Shown: in pieces, positions 36,297-48,161 of the stretch
Position numbering within the stretch: position 1 is the first letter of the stretch
Layout: every line of letters begins with the position of its first letter
NCBI GenBank assembly: GCA_022579005.1
Contig: MU401560.1
Coordinates: forward strand, 62,001-126,000
Length of the DNA: 64,000 nt
Source of the DNA: Poronia punctata
Taxonomy: Eukaryota > Ascomycota > Sordariomycetes > Xylariales > Xylariaceae
Reading direction: 5' to 3'
Notes under the pieces: generated by a model
The model's database searches: none
What the model was told of the DNA's origin: nothing
Seen by the model: the letters and a program-made list of their open reading frames with translations, nothing else
Made by a program: the position numbers and the translations under genes

Positions 36297-37467
36297 GCTG
36301 CTTTTAGTGATCTCTTATTCGTACCTTGCCTGGCCAAAATTATCTATATAAAAGGTAGAATACCTTTGAGTCTACCAAAACCTAGTACTGCCGCGTCTTT
36401 CCATGGAGGGGCTTAGGGAGAGTGTTCAAAAAGTCGTCATAGGAGAGGGTGGGGGTATATTTCCCCACTTGGCATTCTTCCCGGGGAAGAGCACGCTCAG
36501 CAGGCTTCCCCGGCCCCCCCCCCCCCCCCCGGGTAAACGTCTACCCGCTATAATCGGAACTAGGATAACCTAACCTAGCGATTCAGTCAGTACGAGTAGA
36601 CTGCCAGATTTCGTAATACCATGAACTACTTTCAGAATTCTGGTCAAAAGATTTAAGCTCGCCTTTTCTTTCCCCGCGTAGCACGGAGAGCTCAAAAAAT
36701 ACCCATGGATCTTCAACCACTCCATCATGCAAGGCCGATTATTATTAGTGAGCAGTGAGCCCCGGAATTCACTTCCAATTCAGCGGGGAGAGAGAGAGAG
36801 AGAGAGAGAAGATGGTTAGTATGTAGTGTGAGGGATTGTTGAGGTACCTATCACCATAATTGAGATTCTTATCGGGGGTGTCGATTCTCGAACAACCCTC
36901 ATGGGTCCCTTACCTGCTGTTCAATTGATAGGACGTTGTCATCTTCATGTTATTTGGTCGAGAAACATTTATTGCCCGGCTATTGGCTTTGCTTGTAGGT
37001 ATACCTGATTAAGTAGGTACCTTCCTTGACGCCGTGGTGCGCCTGCACTCGACACCTTGCACCTGACCATTGAACCGCTAGGTAAATGCTAAAGAAGGGG
37101 AGAGCCATGGGAAGCATACGAGCTTAAGGGGTTACGACATGTACTCGTACTACTGTTCGGACCGTATCAATTTGAGAGCCGACCCTGTAATCGTCGAGGA
37201 AGCGATTATCAGTCGCATCCAAGGCCAATATGATATGTACGAAGACGTGTCCCAGAAACGGCCCCGGTGGCGGGAAGTGGAGCCAACGTTAGGCAAACCA
37301 GAGGCTCGTGCTGGTCACATTTTCCACGGGATCTTCAAATCTTATATTTGCAGATATCCAACTCCCCATTGCCTTTTCTATCTTATTTTCTCTTTGCCTT
37401 TTAAACGCCGCATAGTAGATGGTGTTACCTTAGCCTACACCAAGGGAGCATAGCATGTAAAGGCGAT
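36297..37467. other. intergenic spacer, no supported gene
   Basis: Contains a C homopolymer at 36514-36530 and a short (AG)n run at 36789-36809. The open frame at 37139-37453 on plus has no recognisable motif. TACGAGTA-type words are at 36591 and 37142. Confidence 0.6.
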
Positions 37468-38989
37468 TTAGAAAGGCAGCCTCTCATGCTTAAACCGCTT
37501 CTGCCCTTCACCCTCACCATATACAGCAGTAATATGCCCCTGGCCGACAATTTTATACTTATAAATCATCAAGCCCTCCAAGCCCACTGGACCACGCGAA
37601 TGGATCTTGTTCGTGCTGATACCAACCTCGGTACCGAAACCATATCGCATACCATCCGCAAAACGCGTTGATGCGTTCCAGTAGACACCGGCGGCATCCA
37701 CGCTCGACATGAACTTCTCAGCTAGCTCCGATGACGACGTTAGGATCACCTCTGTATGTTTGGAGCCATGTACATTGATGTGCGCGACAGCCTCGTCCAC
37801 ATCGGCAACAACCTTTACAGCCAGCGTGAGGCTGAGGAACTCGGTATCGAAGTCTGCGTCTGTCGCATCTTGAACCGCGGCCGAAGATTCCGCCGGCAGT
37901 TTGTTAACCAGAACTTTCTTCGTCTCCGCATCACAGCGCAGCACCACGCCCTTGGCGATCAGGGCCTCGGCCACGGAAGGGAGAAGCGATTCCAGGGCAG
38001 AGCGCTGTACCAGCAGGGTCTCTAGACTGTTGCACGCGGCCGGGTAACTCGTCTTGGAATCAACAATCACGTTGGCCGCCATCTTCGCATCGGCGGATTG
38101 CTCCAGGAATATGGAGCATAGACCATCCGCATGTCCCAAAACGGGGATCTTGGTGTTGCTCTTGATGTAGCGGACTAGTTCATTCGAGCCCCGCGGGATG
38201 ACAAGGTCGATGAATTGGTCCAGGTCTAAAAGTTGCGGAATAACGTCCCGTGTGGTGACGAGCTGGATAGCGTTATTAGGGACTTTTGTCTTTTCTAGTG
38301 CTGACGAAATGACCTTGGAAATGGCAACGAAGGACTCGGTTGATTCCTTTCCTCCTATTCATGAGTTAGTACAGAAGGGGAGTCAGTGATGATGAGAGCG
38401 GACGTGGAATATTAATTGGTTCTTCACCTTTTAATATCGCTGCATTTCCGGACTTGACAGCTAGAGATGCAATGTTTGCGATGACTTCTGGACGAGCCTC
38501 GAAGATGATGAGGAGAACGCCGATGGGACATGTGACCCGGGTCAGTTCCAAGCCGTCATCGAGTTTCGTCTTCAGCGTCACCTTGCCGACTAAATTAAAT
38601 GGTTGGTTAGTTGCAGTCTTCTACTCATTGGAAAGCACGGATGAGCAGTGATGACAAAAACAAAAAAGAAAGGGGGTGGGTAACACACCAGGATCTTCCA
38701 AATCTCTGACGTCCAAAATCCCCTTTAGCATATCCTCCCATTTGCCCTTCTTCCCTAAGTCTAACCTGGCTACCAAACTCTGACTCAACTGGCCATCCTG
38801 GGCGGCCCGCTTAGCAGCCTCAAGGTCGCGGGCATTGGCAGCGAGGATCTCATCTCTGGCTTCTGAAAGCGCGGCGTGGATAGCCGTCAGCGCCTCGTTC
38901 CTCGCTGCTGCAGGAAGGGTGGCGAGAATGTGAGAGGCGGTCTTGGCCTCCTTTGCGGCATCGGCCGGTGATGCATTCGTCAACGACAT
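37468..38989 (-). CDS. pro2: gamma-glutamyl phosphate reductase (glutamate-5-semialdehyde dehydrogenase)
   Basis: Predicted 449-aa enzyme of the second step of proline biosynthesis: NADPH-dependent reduction of gamma-glutamyl phosphate to glutamate-5-semialdehyde, a step of the ALDH-like superfamily. Three exons on minus: 38989-38689, 38589-38428, 38354-37468, with introns of 99 and 73 nt; the second has a perfect TACTAAC branch. Splicing builds [38 protein letters not shown], the family's most typical segment, and AAILKGGKEST. Exon 3 carries [22 protein letters not shown] and the catalytic-cysteine region [14 protein letters not shown], then [23 protein letters not shown] near the C-terminus. 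Length matches yeast Pro2. A perfect TGAGTCA element lies 202 bp upstream of the start codon, fitting general amino-acid control. It is divergent from the M14 peptidase-like gene. Confidence 0.95.
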
Positions 38990-39932
38990 TTCAGTGGCTT
39001 ACTTCTCTTTAAAGATGATTGTGAATCGGTACTTTCGCTGTCAGAGATTCAAATTGATGTAGACTGCGCAAGTATGTGATTATTGAATAAACCTGTACAT
39101 TTACATAGCTAAACCCTGGGGTACACTATTCTACTGTAGAGCGCTGCACTCCAGCAGGTATTTTGTCGTAGGGGTAAGCGGAGCTAGCCTTGAGTCAGAA
39201 GATTTTATAGTCCAAAAAGGGACGGGACGGGAAGGACCCAGTCTTTTCTTTTTGGTGGCTCCGAACTTCGCAGTTCATTGTTTGACTTGGAACCGAGTAT
39301 CAACATAATCAAGCCTGCAGAACACATGAATGATGACTTGAAACCTGTGATGAGTTTTGCATCCATACTTTTCTTTCTTTATTTTATACTCTGCTCATTT
39401 GTCTCTTTCTTAGACAGAGCTTTTGGGACGATTAGTACTACTAATACGCCAAAATCGGTGTCAGAGTCTTTGTAGAGATGGACGTCATTGCAGAACGTCA
39501 TTACGCGTAATGCGTCGAAAGTCAACATGTATTCTTCAGATGACTGTACATACAATGTCTCAATCCATGGATTAATCACTTTTTAATTCGTTAATGAAGA
39601 GAAAATATAGAAATCAACAACAGTAACAAGTATTTGACGGACTTTGCTAGTCGATTTCCAAAATGAGCACAGCACCGCCACATGTGTGTATCCGTCCCAT
39701 CCCTCAACGTGGCACACAAGCCCAACACAAGCAACATGCTATCTTTCTTCATTGGAAGGAATAACCAAGAAAACGCGACACGCCAGAATCGATGGTCACA
39801 CAGCTTTTACATGTGACGTTGTATTCAACTGTGTTGTTCACTTTGTACCGTGTGTTGCCATTTTCCGTACGGACGATAACGCTCATCCCAAGTGTAAAAG
39901 GAGCCGTCAAACTCGGGAGGCGTCTCGTCGCT
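38990..39932. other. divergent promoter region between pro2 and the M14 peptidase-like gene
   Basis: 943 bp between divergent start codons. Holds the TGAGTCA element at 39191-39197. No protein-coding frame is credible. From about 39700 the sequence is C-rich on plus, as in a leader of the downstream gene. Confidence 0.6.
39191..39197. promoter_or_regulatory. TGAGTCA, candidate Gcn4/CPC-1/CpcA binding site
   Basis: Exact match to the palindromic TGASTCA site bound by the fungal bZIP regulator of general amino-acid (cross-pathway) control. It is 202 bp upstream of the pro2 start codon and 736 bp from the peptidase gene, so pro2 is the more likely target. A 7-mer with one degenerate position can occur by chance, but its place before an amino-acid biosynthesis gene supports it. 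Confidence 0.6.
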
Positions 39933-41767
39933 ATGCTGTATCTTGCATGTCTCAGCCGATCGGCAGCGTGCTTGTTACTCTTAACTTTCGGGATACCTTA
40001 CGCTAGGGCCACACAATATGGATGGAACCGCTCTCCTGTACAGAAGGACGAGGACAACGTCGCCATCCATTTCCCCGACACAGACGAAAAGCTGTTCTCA
40101 CCGGCGTTTCTTGACCCGGCAAGCGTATCACCCGGCTTCAGCAATGGCACGGAAGGACCGACGGATGACGCAACTCTCGGTGGGTAAACTCGGAGCTTCG
40201 ACGTTCAACGATAGATTGTTAATCAGGGTTCTTAGACCGTTTCCTCCGCTCCATTTCTGATAGTAATGACTGGGCAACCTATCATCTAGCCGATTTCACC
40301 TCGGAAGAAGGTCGCTCGTTTCCCTACGTGACTCTATCTAAGCCGTCAGATGAAAGTGACGGAAAGCTTCGAGTATGGATTCAGGGCGGTGTACACGGCA
40401 ATGAACCAGCTGGTGATCAGGCCGTGTTGGCCCTCCTGGGTAAGCTGGATGCAGACCAAAACTGGACAGCATCGCTTCTTGACCGTATGGAAATTCTACT
40501 GTTCCCTCGCTACAATCCGGATGGCGTGTTTTATTTTCAACGTGACCTCGCTTCTAATGTTGATCCCAATCGCGAGCATGTGAAGCTGGCGCGGCAGCAA
40601 TCCATCGATATTAAGAAGCTTTTAAGCACCTTTTCACCTCATATTGCGGTTGATATGCATGAGTTTACGGGCACACGACTCATAGATGGAGAGTACAAAC
40701 ATGGCAGTATGAAGACCCGTTTTTCATCTCATGTATCCACGCCGTTTGCTAACGGTGGTGTGTACCATAGTGGATGCGTTGATCGCGACAGGCAAGAATC
40801 TGAACACGCATCAGGATATTCGGGATTTATCCGAATCCCTATTTGCGGACGGCATAGCTAAAAGACTAGAGACGGCCGGGTTCAGATGGGAACCGTATTT
40901 TACCATGACCCGGGGCTCGCCGTCCGAAATCACCTTGGCAGAGGCTGGTAGTAATCCAAGCCTTGGTCGAAATAGCTTCGGCCTGATGCAAGCTGTAGGC
41001 ATTCTCACCGAAGTTCGCGGTATCCGCCTCGCAGATCAGCATTTCCAGCGGCGCGTAGCCACGGCTCTCACTATGGTATCGGCCATTCTCGACATCGCTC
41101 TCGAAAACTTCGACGATGTTTATTCTACGGTATGTGCGCCCACTACCTATGAGTGGCGATGACCAACTCATGCTACATATTACAGATAGAGAATGCTGTC
41201 GACAAGTTCGTCAACGGTGACGACGACATAATCGTAACAGATTACCGCAACCCAACCGAACGTACCGTTCCCTTCGTAGACGTTACCAACGGAAATCTAA
41301 CCCAAGTCCCCGTCAACTGGCTCGGCACAACACCAGTGACTGCAAACCTAACACGGACAAGGCCGGAAGCATACCTAATCCCGCGCGCCTGGTCACACCT
41401 CGCAGGCCGACTAGAGGCTTCGGGTTTATCAGTCGAGACCCTCGACGACGGATACAGCGGCGTTGTGGAAGCGCTGACTATCACCTCGGCATCTATATCG
41501 CCTAGATATTACGAGGGCGCTATCCCAGTTACGGTGACGACGGAACCGCACCTCACGGATATCGACCTACCCCCCGGCAGTTTCCGCATCAGCACGAGAC
41601 AAAAGAACGCGGCGTTGGCTTTTGTTGCGCTCGAACCTGAGAATGTCGACTCTTATGTTCGGTTTAACCTCATTCCCGTGAAGAAGGGTGATGAGTATCC
41701 TATTTTTAGGGAGTTGTTGTTGTTGTCGTCGTCGTCGTCTAGCCCGGAGCGATCTGACGAGCTGTAA
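39933..41767 (+). CDS. secreted M14-family zinc carboxypeptidase-like protein
   Basis: Predicted 555 aa. Four exons: 39933-40179, 40227-40706, 40771-41129, 41186-41767; all phases close. The start at 39933 gives a signal peptide ([25 protein letters not shown]); an in-frame ATG at 39792 would put about 47 residues before it and is less likely. The metallopeptidase core has the zinc motif H139-G-N-E142 in [22 protein letters not shown], a conserved [15 protein letters not shown] as the probable third zinc ligand, and a catalytic-Glu candidate in GILTEVRG. The C-terminal 190 residues form a beta-rich extension with [15 protein letters not shown], typical of fungal secreted M14 members. The third exon is needed: GTATGA donor at 40707 and a TTTGCTAACGG branch remove a frame break and join KHG to [12 protein letters not shown]. 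It probably removes C-terminal residues from peptides outside the cell; specificity is unknown. Confidence 0.85.
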
Positions 41768-43254
41768 TAACTTTTCTTTATTTTCTTTTCGTCCTTCAGC
41801 GCTTGTATAACTTGGAGTGATTATCGAAGCGAATGTTACCATGTATGATATATCGTATCCAGTGGTGGGGGTGATCTAATTATTTATTTCCTATTTACGT
41901 ACATCACATGTAAAATTCAGAGTCCAGTTCCGGGCGTTTTTCATAGTTGCCGGAAGTGATTAACTTATTGATTCACCAATAATTCCACCTTATTTATCAC
42001 TTAGAGAGACCTACAGACTAACGGCTCGAGTTGGGATTAATTCTAGGCAACGGTTGCCTTGATCCTATCGAGTTAATACACGTATATACTCATCGTCTTT
42101 AACATATTGAAAGAATCAGATGATCAAACAGCTACAAGTACATCCAACTCAGTAGTTCCCCACCGCCCCCAACTCGGGAAAGGTGGGGGTTGGGGTTGGG
42201 GTTGGGGTTGAGGATAAACGTCCCGGAGCCGAGATGCCGAGCTTTATCTCAATACCTTTCCCTAGCAACTTTACACACATACGTCACGGGAACAAAAAAG
42301 GAAAAGGAAAGATAAGACAAGCCCTATGTTAAGGAATCGGTAAAGATGAGAAAAACATGTCTGTATCTCTTGGTACATAAGTGAATAATTACCCCTTACA
42401 CACCTCGACATGTGTACTCGTAGTTGATGATCCATCCAATAAACAGGACTAGGTTAGGTTAGACATACTCGTAAGCACAACCGGTTTATTCCCGTGCGGT
42501 TATTATGGGATCCCTTTTTTTTTTTTTTTTTTCTTGTTCCTTTTTCTTGTACAGACCGGGTGACTAATGAACGATGAAAAGTAACAATGGGCAATACTTG
42601 TAAGAAATTAGAAGAAGAAGAAGAAGAAAAATCGTTAGTTAGCCCAGTCTTTTCAAGCTTTTCACGATACCCTTGTTTTTTCTTCCCCCTGCTAGTCTAC
42701 CTATTGTCTTTTTTTCCCTTTCCCTGTTGTTGCGCATAGTTTGGGATTTTTTTGATTTTCTGCTTGCCTACTCATGACATTGAATAAGTCAGGCATGCAT
42801 TAAAAACAACAAAAGAAGAGGAAGAAGAGTAACAGGAAGAACTTTATGCTTTTATAGACTTATCATCCATACCAGTTAGACTCACAAGAAGATGGTGTAG
42901 TCTACTAGTCTATCTTACTTTACTATTATTAATATCTCTTTTCCCTTCCCCGAGTATTCTTTTTTTTCCTTTGTTCCGCGCATACGAGTAAGAAGCCTCG
43001 AGTTTCCTCTCTAGGCAAAATATAGATCGCCTTGATCCGAGTACCGTCTAACGGATCATCGACACTCTTTCTACATACACCTCGTCCCGGTTAAATTTTT
43101 AGCCTCATATTAAATCAAATCCAAGCTCGACTCATAGCTTGTTAACAACTGAAAAACTCAAGTCGCTTACTTGGCATATATTAGTATTAGGCCCAGCCCA
43201 CAAAGGGGGTGAAAGAACGAAGACATCAAGAGCGATAAACCAACGATTGGAGAA
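41768..43254. other. intergenic spacer, no supported gene
   Basis: About 1.5 kb of AT-leaning spacer with poly-T (about 42515-42532), GAA-rich and CTT-rich runs, a (TTGGGG)3 run at about 42187-42210 and TACTCGTA-type words at 42415, 42466 and 42983. No coding signal. Confidence 0.65.
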
Positions 43255-45182
43255 ATGTTACCTAATCAACATCCGGACTCGTCCGGGTTAGAGAAGGAGC
43301 AGGGCGGAAGGACAAGCGACGAGATCACGACGGGGGAGAAGATATCGATAGAGAACGGAACGATACCTGGAACCGGCGTGTCGCATTCTTCCTCGTCAAG
43401 GGTCGGCGACGATGTGTACGAAGAAGAAGACGCGAATGGGGGGAATGATGATGTCGAAAGGATGCAGTCGAGGACATCGTCTATCTTGTCCAGACACGCG
43501 ACCGTCATCCCGAGGGATCAGCGAAGAGGTCTGTTCTCGTGGCTCACGCTTGTGCCCGAGGCGGACAAACCGCAGTATTACGATAATCGGATTAAGTGGA
43601 TGCTGACCATATTCGTGGCGGCTGCGGCAGCGGCTGCGCCAATGGGTTCTTCTATATTCTACCGTAAGTTGATTCTCTTTCTCCCCTGATATTCCCTAGG
43701 TACTTGAGCTGCGGTACTCGGTACCGTTGCTTATTCTCATGCGTTTTCGGGTCTTGGGCCTTGTCTCGTGTGGATGGGTCAAGTCAACTTGAATAAATGG
43801 AAGCGCATCGCAGTCAAAGCAGAACTAACGCCGGTTACTAACGCCCATTAGCTTCTCTCAGCGAGATTGCCACCGAACTACAGGTTTCCAAGACGGTGGT
43901 AAACCTGTCAGTGGCGGTGTACATGCTGGCCATGTCAATATTTCCACTGTGGTGGTCGTCTTTCTCCGAGATCTGGGGGCGGCGCAGCGTATACATAGTA
44001 TCATTTGCACTGAATGCCGTCTTCACCCTCGCGAGCGGGCTGAGCCGCAATATCGTACAGCTGATCGTGTTCCGCACCTTTGCGGGCGGGGCCGCGGCGT
44101 CCGTCCAGGCCGTCGGTGCCGGCACCATTGCCGATCTCTGGGAGTCGCGCGAGCGCGGCCGCGCAATGGGCATATTTTATCTCGGCCCGCTTGCAGGCCC
44201 GCTCCTCGCTCCCATCATCGGCGGTGCCCTCACCGCCAGCTTCGGTTGGCGGAGTACCATGTATTTCCTCGCCGCGTACGGCGCTCTTGTGAATGTACTG
44301 ATTCTGTTCGGCGTGCCCGAAACGTTGCCGCGTAAGATGCAGGAACGAGCGGCTGCTACGGACACCAACGGTAACAATGACGACGGCGACGCCAACAACA
44401 ACAACCTCTCGCGCGTCTCCACTCGTCGGTCTATCGTGCAAGAGCACACAAAGACGGCGGGAGTGTGGCTGAAGCGTGCGCTGATCGACCCCTTGTCTAT
44501 TCTGAAATTTCTCAGGTTTCCTGCGGTGGCATTGACCGTATCTTACGCGGCCGTTACGTTCGGCTCGCTATACGTGCTCAATATCTGCGTACAGGCAGCC
44601 TTCGAGGCCAAACCATACGGCTTCACGCCGTTGATCGTAGGCCTCCTATACCTGCCAGGCGCTATAGGGTACATCACGGCCTCGGTGTTGGGCGGTCCCT
44701 GGCTCGACCGGATCATGGTGCGGTCGGCGCGGCGAGCAGGGCGCTACGACGAGCGTGGCCATCTCATCATCTACCCGGAAGACCGGGTGCGCGAGAATGC
44801 CTGGCTTTCGGCCACCCTGTACCCGGGGGCGCTCGTGTGGTTCGGCTGGACGATCCAGTTTGGCCTCCACTGGGCCATCCCCAGCGTCGCCAACTTCTTC
44901 TTCGGTGTAGGCAGCATGCTCGTCTTCAGCATGGCCACCACCATGCTCACCGAGTTCATGCCCAAGCGTGCCAGCTCCGGCGTCGCGCTTAACAACTTCG
45001 TCCGCAATATCCTCAGTGCTGCCGGTGCCGTCATCGGCCAGCCACTGATCGACGCCATCGGCTACGGCTGGTTAACCACCGCAATGGCAATCTTTTCGTG
45101 GGTAGGCGGCAACCTCGCTCTGTTCTACCTGCGGCGCAACAGCGAAAAGTGGAGGGTATTGATGAATGAGCAGTTGAAATAA
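43255..45182 (+). CDS. MFS transporter, DHA1 (drug:H+ antiporter) type
   Basis: Predicted 579-aa plasma-membrane transporter. Two exons, 43255-43663 and 43852-45182; the 188-nt intron has donor GTAAGT and a TACTAAC branch, and joins SSIFY to PSLSEIATEL in frame. A 115-residue cytosolic, acidic and Ser-rich N-terminus precedes about twelve hydrophobic segments. The first ends MLTIFVAAAAAAAPMGSSIFYPSL, a signature of fungal DHA1 proteins. The loop between segments 2 and 3 has motif A-like EIWGRRSVY; segment 5 has the antiporter-like GPLAGPLLAPIIGGALTASFGWR. A charged Asn/Asp-rich central loop follows PETLPRK. The C-terminus is short (EKWRVLMNEQLK). Family members export drugs, organic acids or polyamines by proton antiport; the substrate is unknown. 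No biosynthetic genes are adjacent, so involvement in a toxin or metabolite cluster is not supported. Confidence 0.9.
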
Positions 45183-46001
45183 GCACCCCCTGGGTGTATT
45201 CAACCTTATAGGCACGGTACACCGACTGTACGAGTACGGTTGACTACAACTTTATATATTCCTTTTGTTAGAGCGCTTTGGTTCTCAGGGGAGGGGAAAG
45301 GGAGGTAACGGTCGGGGCCGCGTTTGAATCAGTAGTTACAGCGACGGCTTCATGTGATGAGGGGGGGAGGGATGGCTGTTTGATTTATGATACTATGATA
45401 CCCGGCTTAGACGGTAGCATCTCGCGCGTTGCATTTAGTAGATAGATTCTCGACTAGGTCTTATCATAATCCATAATGTTATTGACGGCATATCGATGCA
45501 ACAAAACACCGGACATTTGAAAATTTCTTTACATTTCCCCAAGGTTAGGTGGTGGCCACTTTACATTACTAGGTACTTAGTTACATAAGGTCCCGTAGGT
45601 CTACTGTGTACTTGCCTACCTACGAGTACAACCATGTACATGCTGCACCTTGCCGAGCAGCCTTGTACCGTACATACCTTCCAACCTCCGAGTGATAAAA
45701 CATGGTTGTTGAGGTCAAGGGTTCCTAGTCCGTCATACACAGTTTCACTAGGTATCTGCTATTACTTGTGTTACTCGGGTTGACCAAGACAAAAACTAAT
45801 GAAGAGAGAGGCTCGTATTTGAGAAATACATATGCTACTGTACCCGAAATGTGTAACAGGCTGCTAATCTGGGCCCGCGATTGTTGTCATTGAGCGCGCT
45901 TTTTTTTTTCTTCTTCACGTTTTACTTGCCACGTAACGTCCACAGATCCGATAACAGTACCTTGCTTGTTACTAAACATTGCTCGGTCAACCCAGAAGCT
46001 A
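45183..46001. other. intergenic region between convergent genes, no gene seen
   Basis: Both flanking genes end here. Contains TACGAGTA words at 45229 and 45621 and CCTAC-type runs. No credible open frame. Confidence 0.65.
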
Positions 46002-47278
46002 TTATGTCGTGATAGCTGTCGTCTCCCCGATCTGGGCGGAACCCGAGCTCCTTTGACTCATCTGGCTTGCCAGGCTCAAGCCAGTCCCCTTCCTTGATTT
46101 GAGCGCAGTCTGCCACTTCTTCGCATCCCCGATAGGTTGGCCATCTCCTTGGATCCCAAGCACTTCCATCAGTTCGGGAATCTCTACGTGGTCCCGCGTC
46201 GTGCGCATGCGATGGCACCAAGTGACGCACTTCTCCTCCACCGCCCCAGTCTCACCGTCGTTCGTTCCTAGTTCCTTGCCAGATTCCCGTATGGGCGACG
46301 AAATCGGCGTTTCGAGACTTTTTGAAGCGGGCTCGAACAAGAACTCGCCGCCAACCTGACTCACTTCTCCCGCCTGTAGCGCCAGACCAGTCTTCACCTG
46401 CTTAAGACCTTGGTAGAGACCGGATACTATGGAATGCGCGAGAGACGTATTCTGGAGGTAAGCCGGACGCGCTCCTAAACTAAGCGTGCGGGTCATACCA
46501 AGCTCCTGATAGAGCTTACAGGTTGGGTCGGCGTAGACCGGGAAAGCACATTTGGTCTGTTCAACATATGCATCGATGAGTTTAGGTGAACCACAGCCGA
46601 CCACGGTGATAAATGTGCTGACCGGCAACCCCAGCAACGCTTCAGGGGTTATCGAGGCCGACAGCAGACGTATATATTCTTGGCAACTCTGAGGATTTGA
46701 CGTCAACAACAAAGCATCTGAAGGGGAGACGGCAAAATGAACGGGCTACTTACACCACAGAAGAAATGACGTATGAAGATGACGAGCACTCGCCGAGCAA
46801 CATTATGTCCAGCATACAAGCTCTTGAAAGGGTGACTCTTGCCGTCGCGGCCGAAGACGGTGTAGGTTTCAATAGTACGCAAGACCTGTTGAGAAGGTAT
46901 CTCATCGTTGGTATCAACGGTACCTTTGAAGTCGGCTAGATTAACCTTGTTCCCGCTAGTAGTGCCATCCAATGGAAGTGGAACCACACCCGACGGTGTC
47001 TCCTTCCCACCAGTACCATCTAGCATTTTCGCTAATTCGTCACTGCTGGGTAACACGGGGTTCTCTAGAGTCTTCGCTTTCACGGTTGGTGCTTCCACAG
47101 GGGCCGCAGAATTCGCAGTCTCAAGTGGTGAAGCCGCGCTCGTAGTTGCTTTGGAAGCCGTAGCCTCAGAATCCGTGGTAGTTTCGTCTTTTGTGTTCGA
47201 TGCTACGGGCACTTGGCGTGTCTCTCCATCGGCCGAAGCCAAAACTTCTCCCTCGGGAACTTTGGAAGTTGTGGTCAT
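46002..47278 (-). CDS. peroxiredoxin-like 2 (AhpC/TSA_2) family protein
   Basis: Predicted 403 aa. Two exons on minus, 47278-46754 and 46688-46002; the 65-nt intron has donor GTAAGT and acceptor CTCAG. The intron cuts the redox motif: exon 1 ends FIRHFFCG and exon 2 begins SCQEYIRLL, giving C-G-S-C. The first 110 residues are a low-complexity Ala/Ser/Thr-rich region (ATASKATTSAASPLE) of unknown role. Then follow the thioredoxin-fold strands (ETYTVFGRDGK, RRVLVIFIRHFF), the second half with STFITVVGCGSPKLIDAY, FPVYADPTCKLYQELGM, and a distal helix-rich tail with CVTWCHRM. Fungal members often carry FFCGNCQ. Peroxidase activity in this subfamily is inferred rather than shown. No targeting signal is evident. 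It converges on the transporter gene. Confidence 0.8.
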
Positions 47279-47934
47279 TTTCTCAAGGCTGTCTTTACGA
47301 AAGTGCCTGACTGATATAATTATTTATATTTGGAAAAGATTACATCCGTCTTAGGGATGTGGTTGGAAATGGAAAGTGTAAGACACCCGGGAAGCGGTCA
47401 CAAAGAGCACAGTGGGAACGGCTAGCAAATAGAACATCGAAAGGCACGCTAGGAATCCATCCGAACAAGATGGGCTTCTGCGATGGGTATCAGCAGATGT
47501 GGTACCTAGAACCAGAGGCTAGGTAACACCATATTGAAACCTTTCACAATAGGATCTCGGGCACAACACTGCCTACCTACTGGGTTAACCTAACCTAGGC
47601 AGGTTACATAGGTCAGATATACACATAGGTATATGAATAGGGCCCAGCTAGACGTGTCAGATCAATGGGTTTGGAGTTGCGGGTTGTATTCCTTGGTCAA
47701 TGGTAGGCATCACTGGCCACTCGCTGCCCACTGCTCGCCGCAGTACTTGTACAGGAAACCCTGCACAGCCACACAACCTATCAAAGTAAGTCGATTTGAT
47801 CCACCCAATCAGTCGCTAGAATATCTTCAAAATGGAGGAGGGGCATTGCCAGGGCTTCAAAAGCTATTTGTTCCTTAGACTAGTAGGCTGGCACGCTGGC
47901 AGGATATGGTCTATTGTTAGAATCGCAAAAGATA
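47279..47934. other. intergenic 5' flank of the peroxiredoxin-like gene
   Basis: 656 bp; no coding signal. Some CTAACCTAACCTAGG-type words near 47585-47600. Confidence 0.6.
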
Positions 47935-48161
47935 TACGTGGTGGGTTGCCTAAAAAAGGGCACCTGGTCAGGTTACTGTGCTTAGATAAGCGATAAGGTT
48001 ATACCTACAAAAGTAATGATCTTCCCTCCTGCTACTTAGACTTTGTATCTTGTTTCTATTGCCGAAACAAGTACTGCGGCTTGCCAAGAGTCCTATTTGC
48101 CTGTGGAGTTTTGGCCCAAAATACTTGACTAGGTGCCCTTTTTTACGCAACCCACCACGTA
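47935..48161. mobile_element. 223-bp MITE with about 37-bp inverted repeats and TA duplication
   Basis: The element spans 47937-48159. Its left end, CGTGGTGGGTTGCCTAAAAA at 47937, is the reverse complement of its right end with only three mismatches over about 37 bp (left 47937-47973, right 48123-48159). TA lies directly outside both ends (47935-47936 and 48160-48161), the target duplication of Tc1/mariner/pogo (Fot1-like) transposons. The interior of about 150 bp has no coding capacity; an open frame on minus (47968-48150) is composed of the repeat ends and is not a gene. Such short non-autonomous elements are mobilised by a transposase made elsewhere in the genome. High identity of the arms suggests a recent insertion and no strong RIP. 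Confidence 0.9.

Noticed and set aside
44001..44447. 148-codon open frame on minus and 175-codon frame at 44465-44992 on plus
   Set aside because: Alternate frames of the GC-rich MFS transporter exon; no membrane pattern of their own.
46050..46373. Two TGACTCA matches as Gcn4-type sites
   Set aside because: Both fall inside the coding exon of the peroxiredoxin-like gene, far from a promoter.
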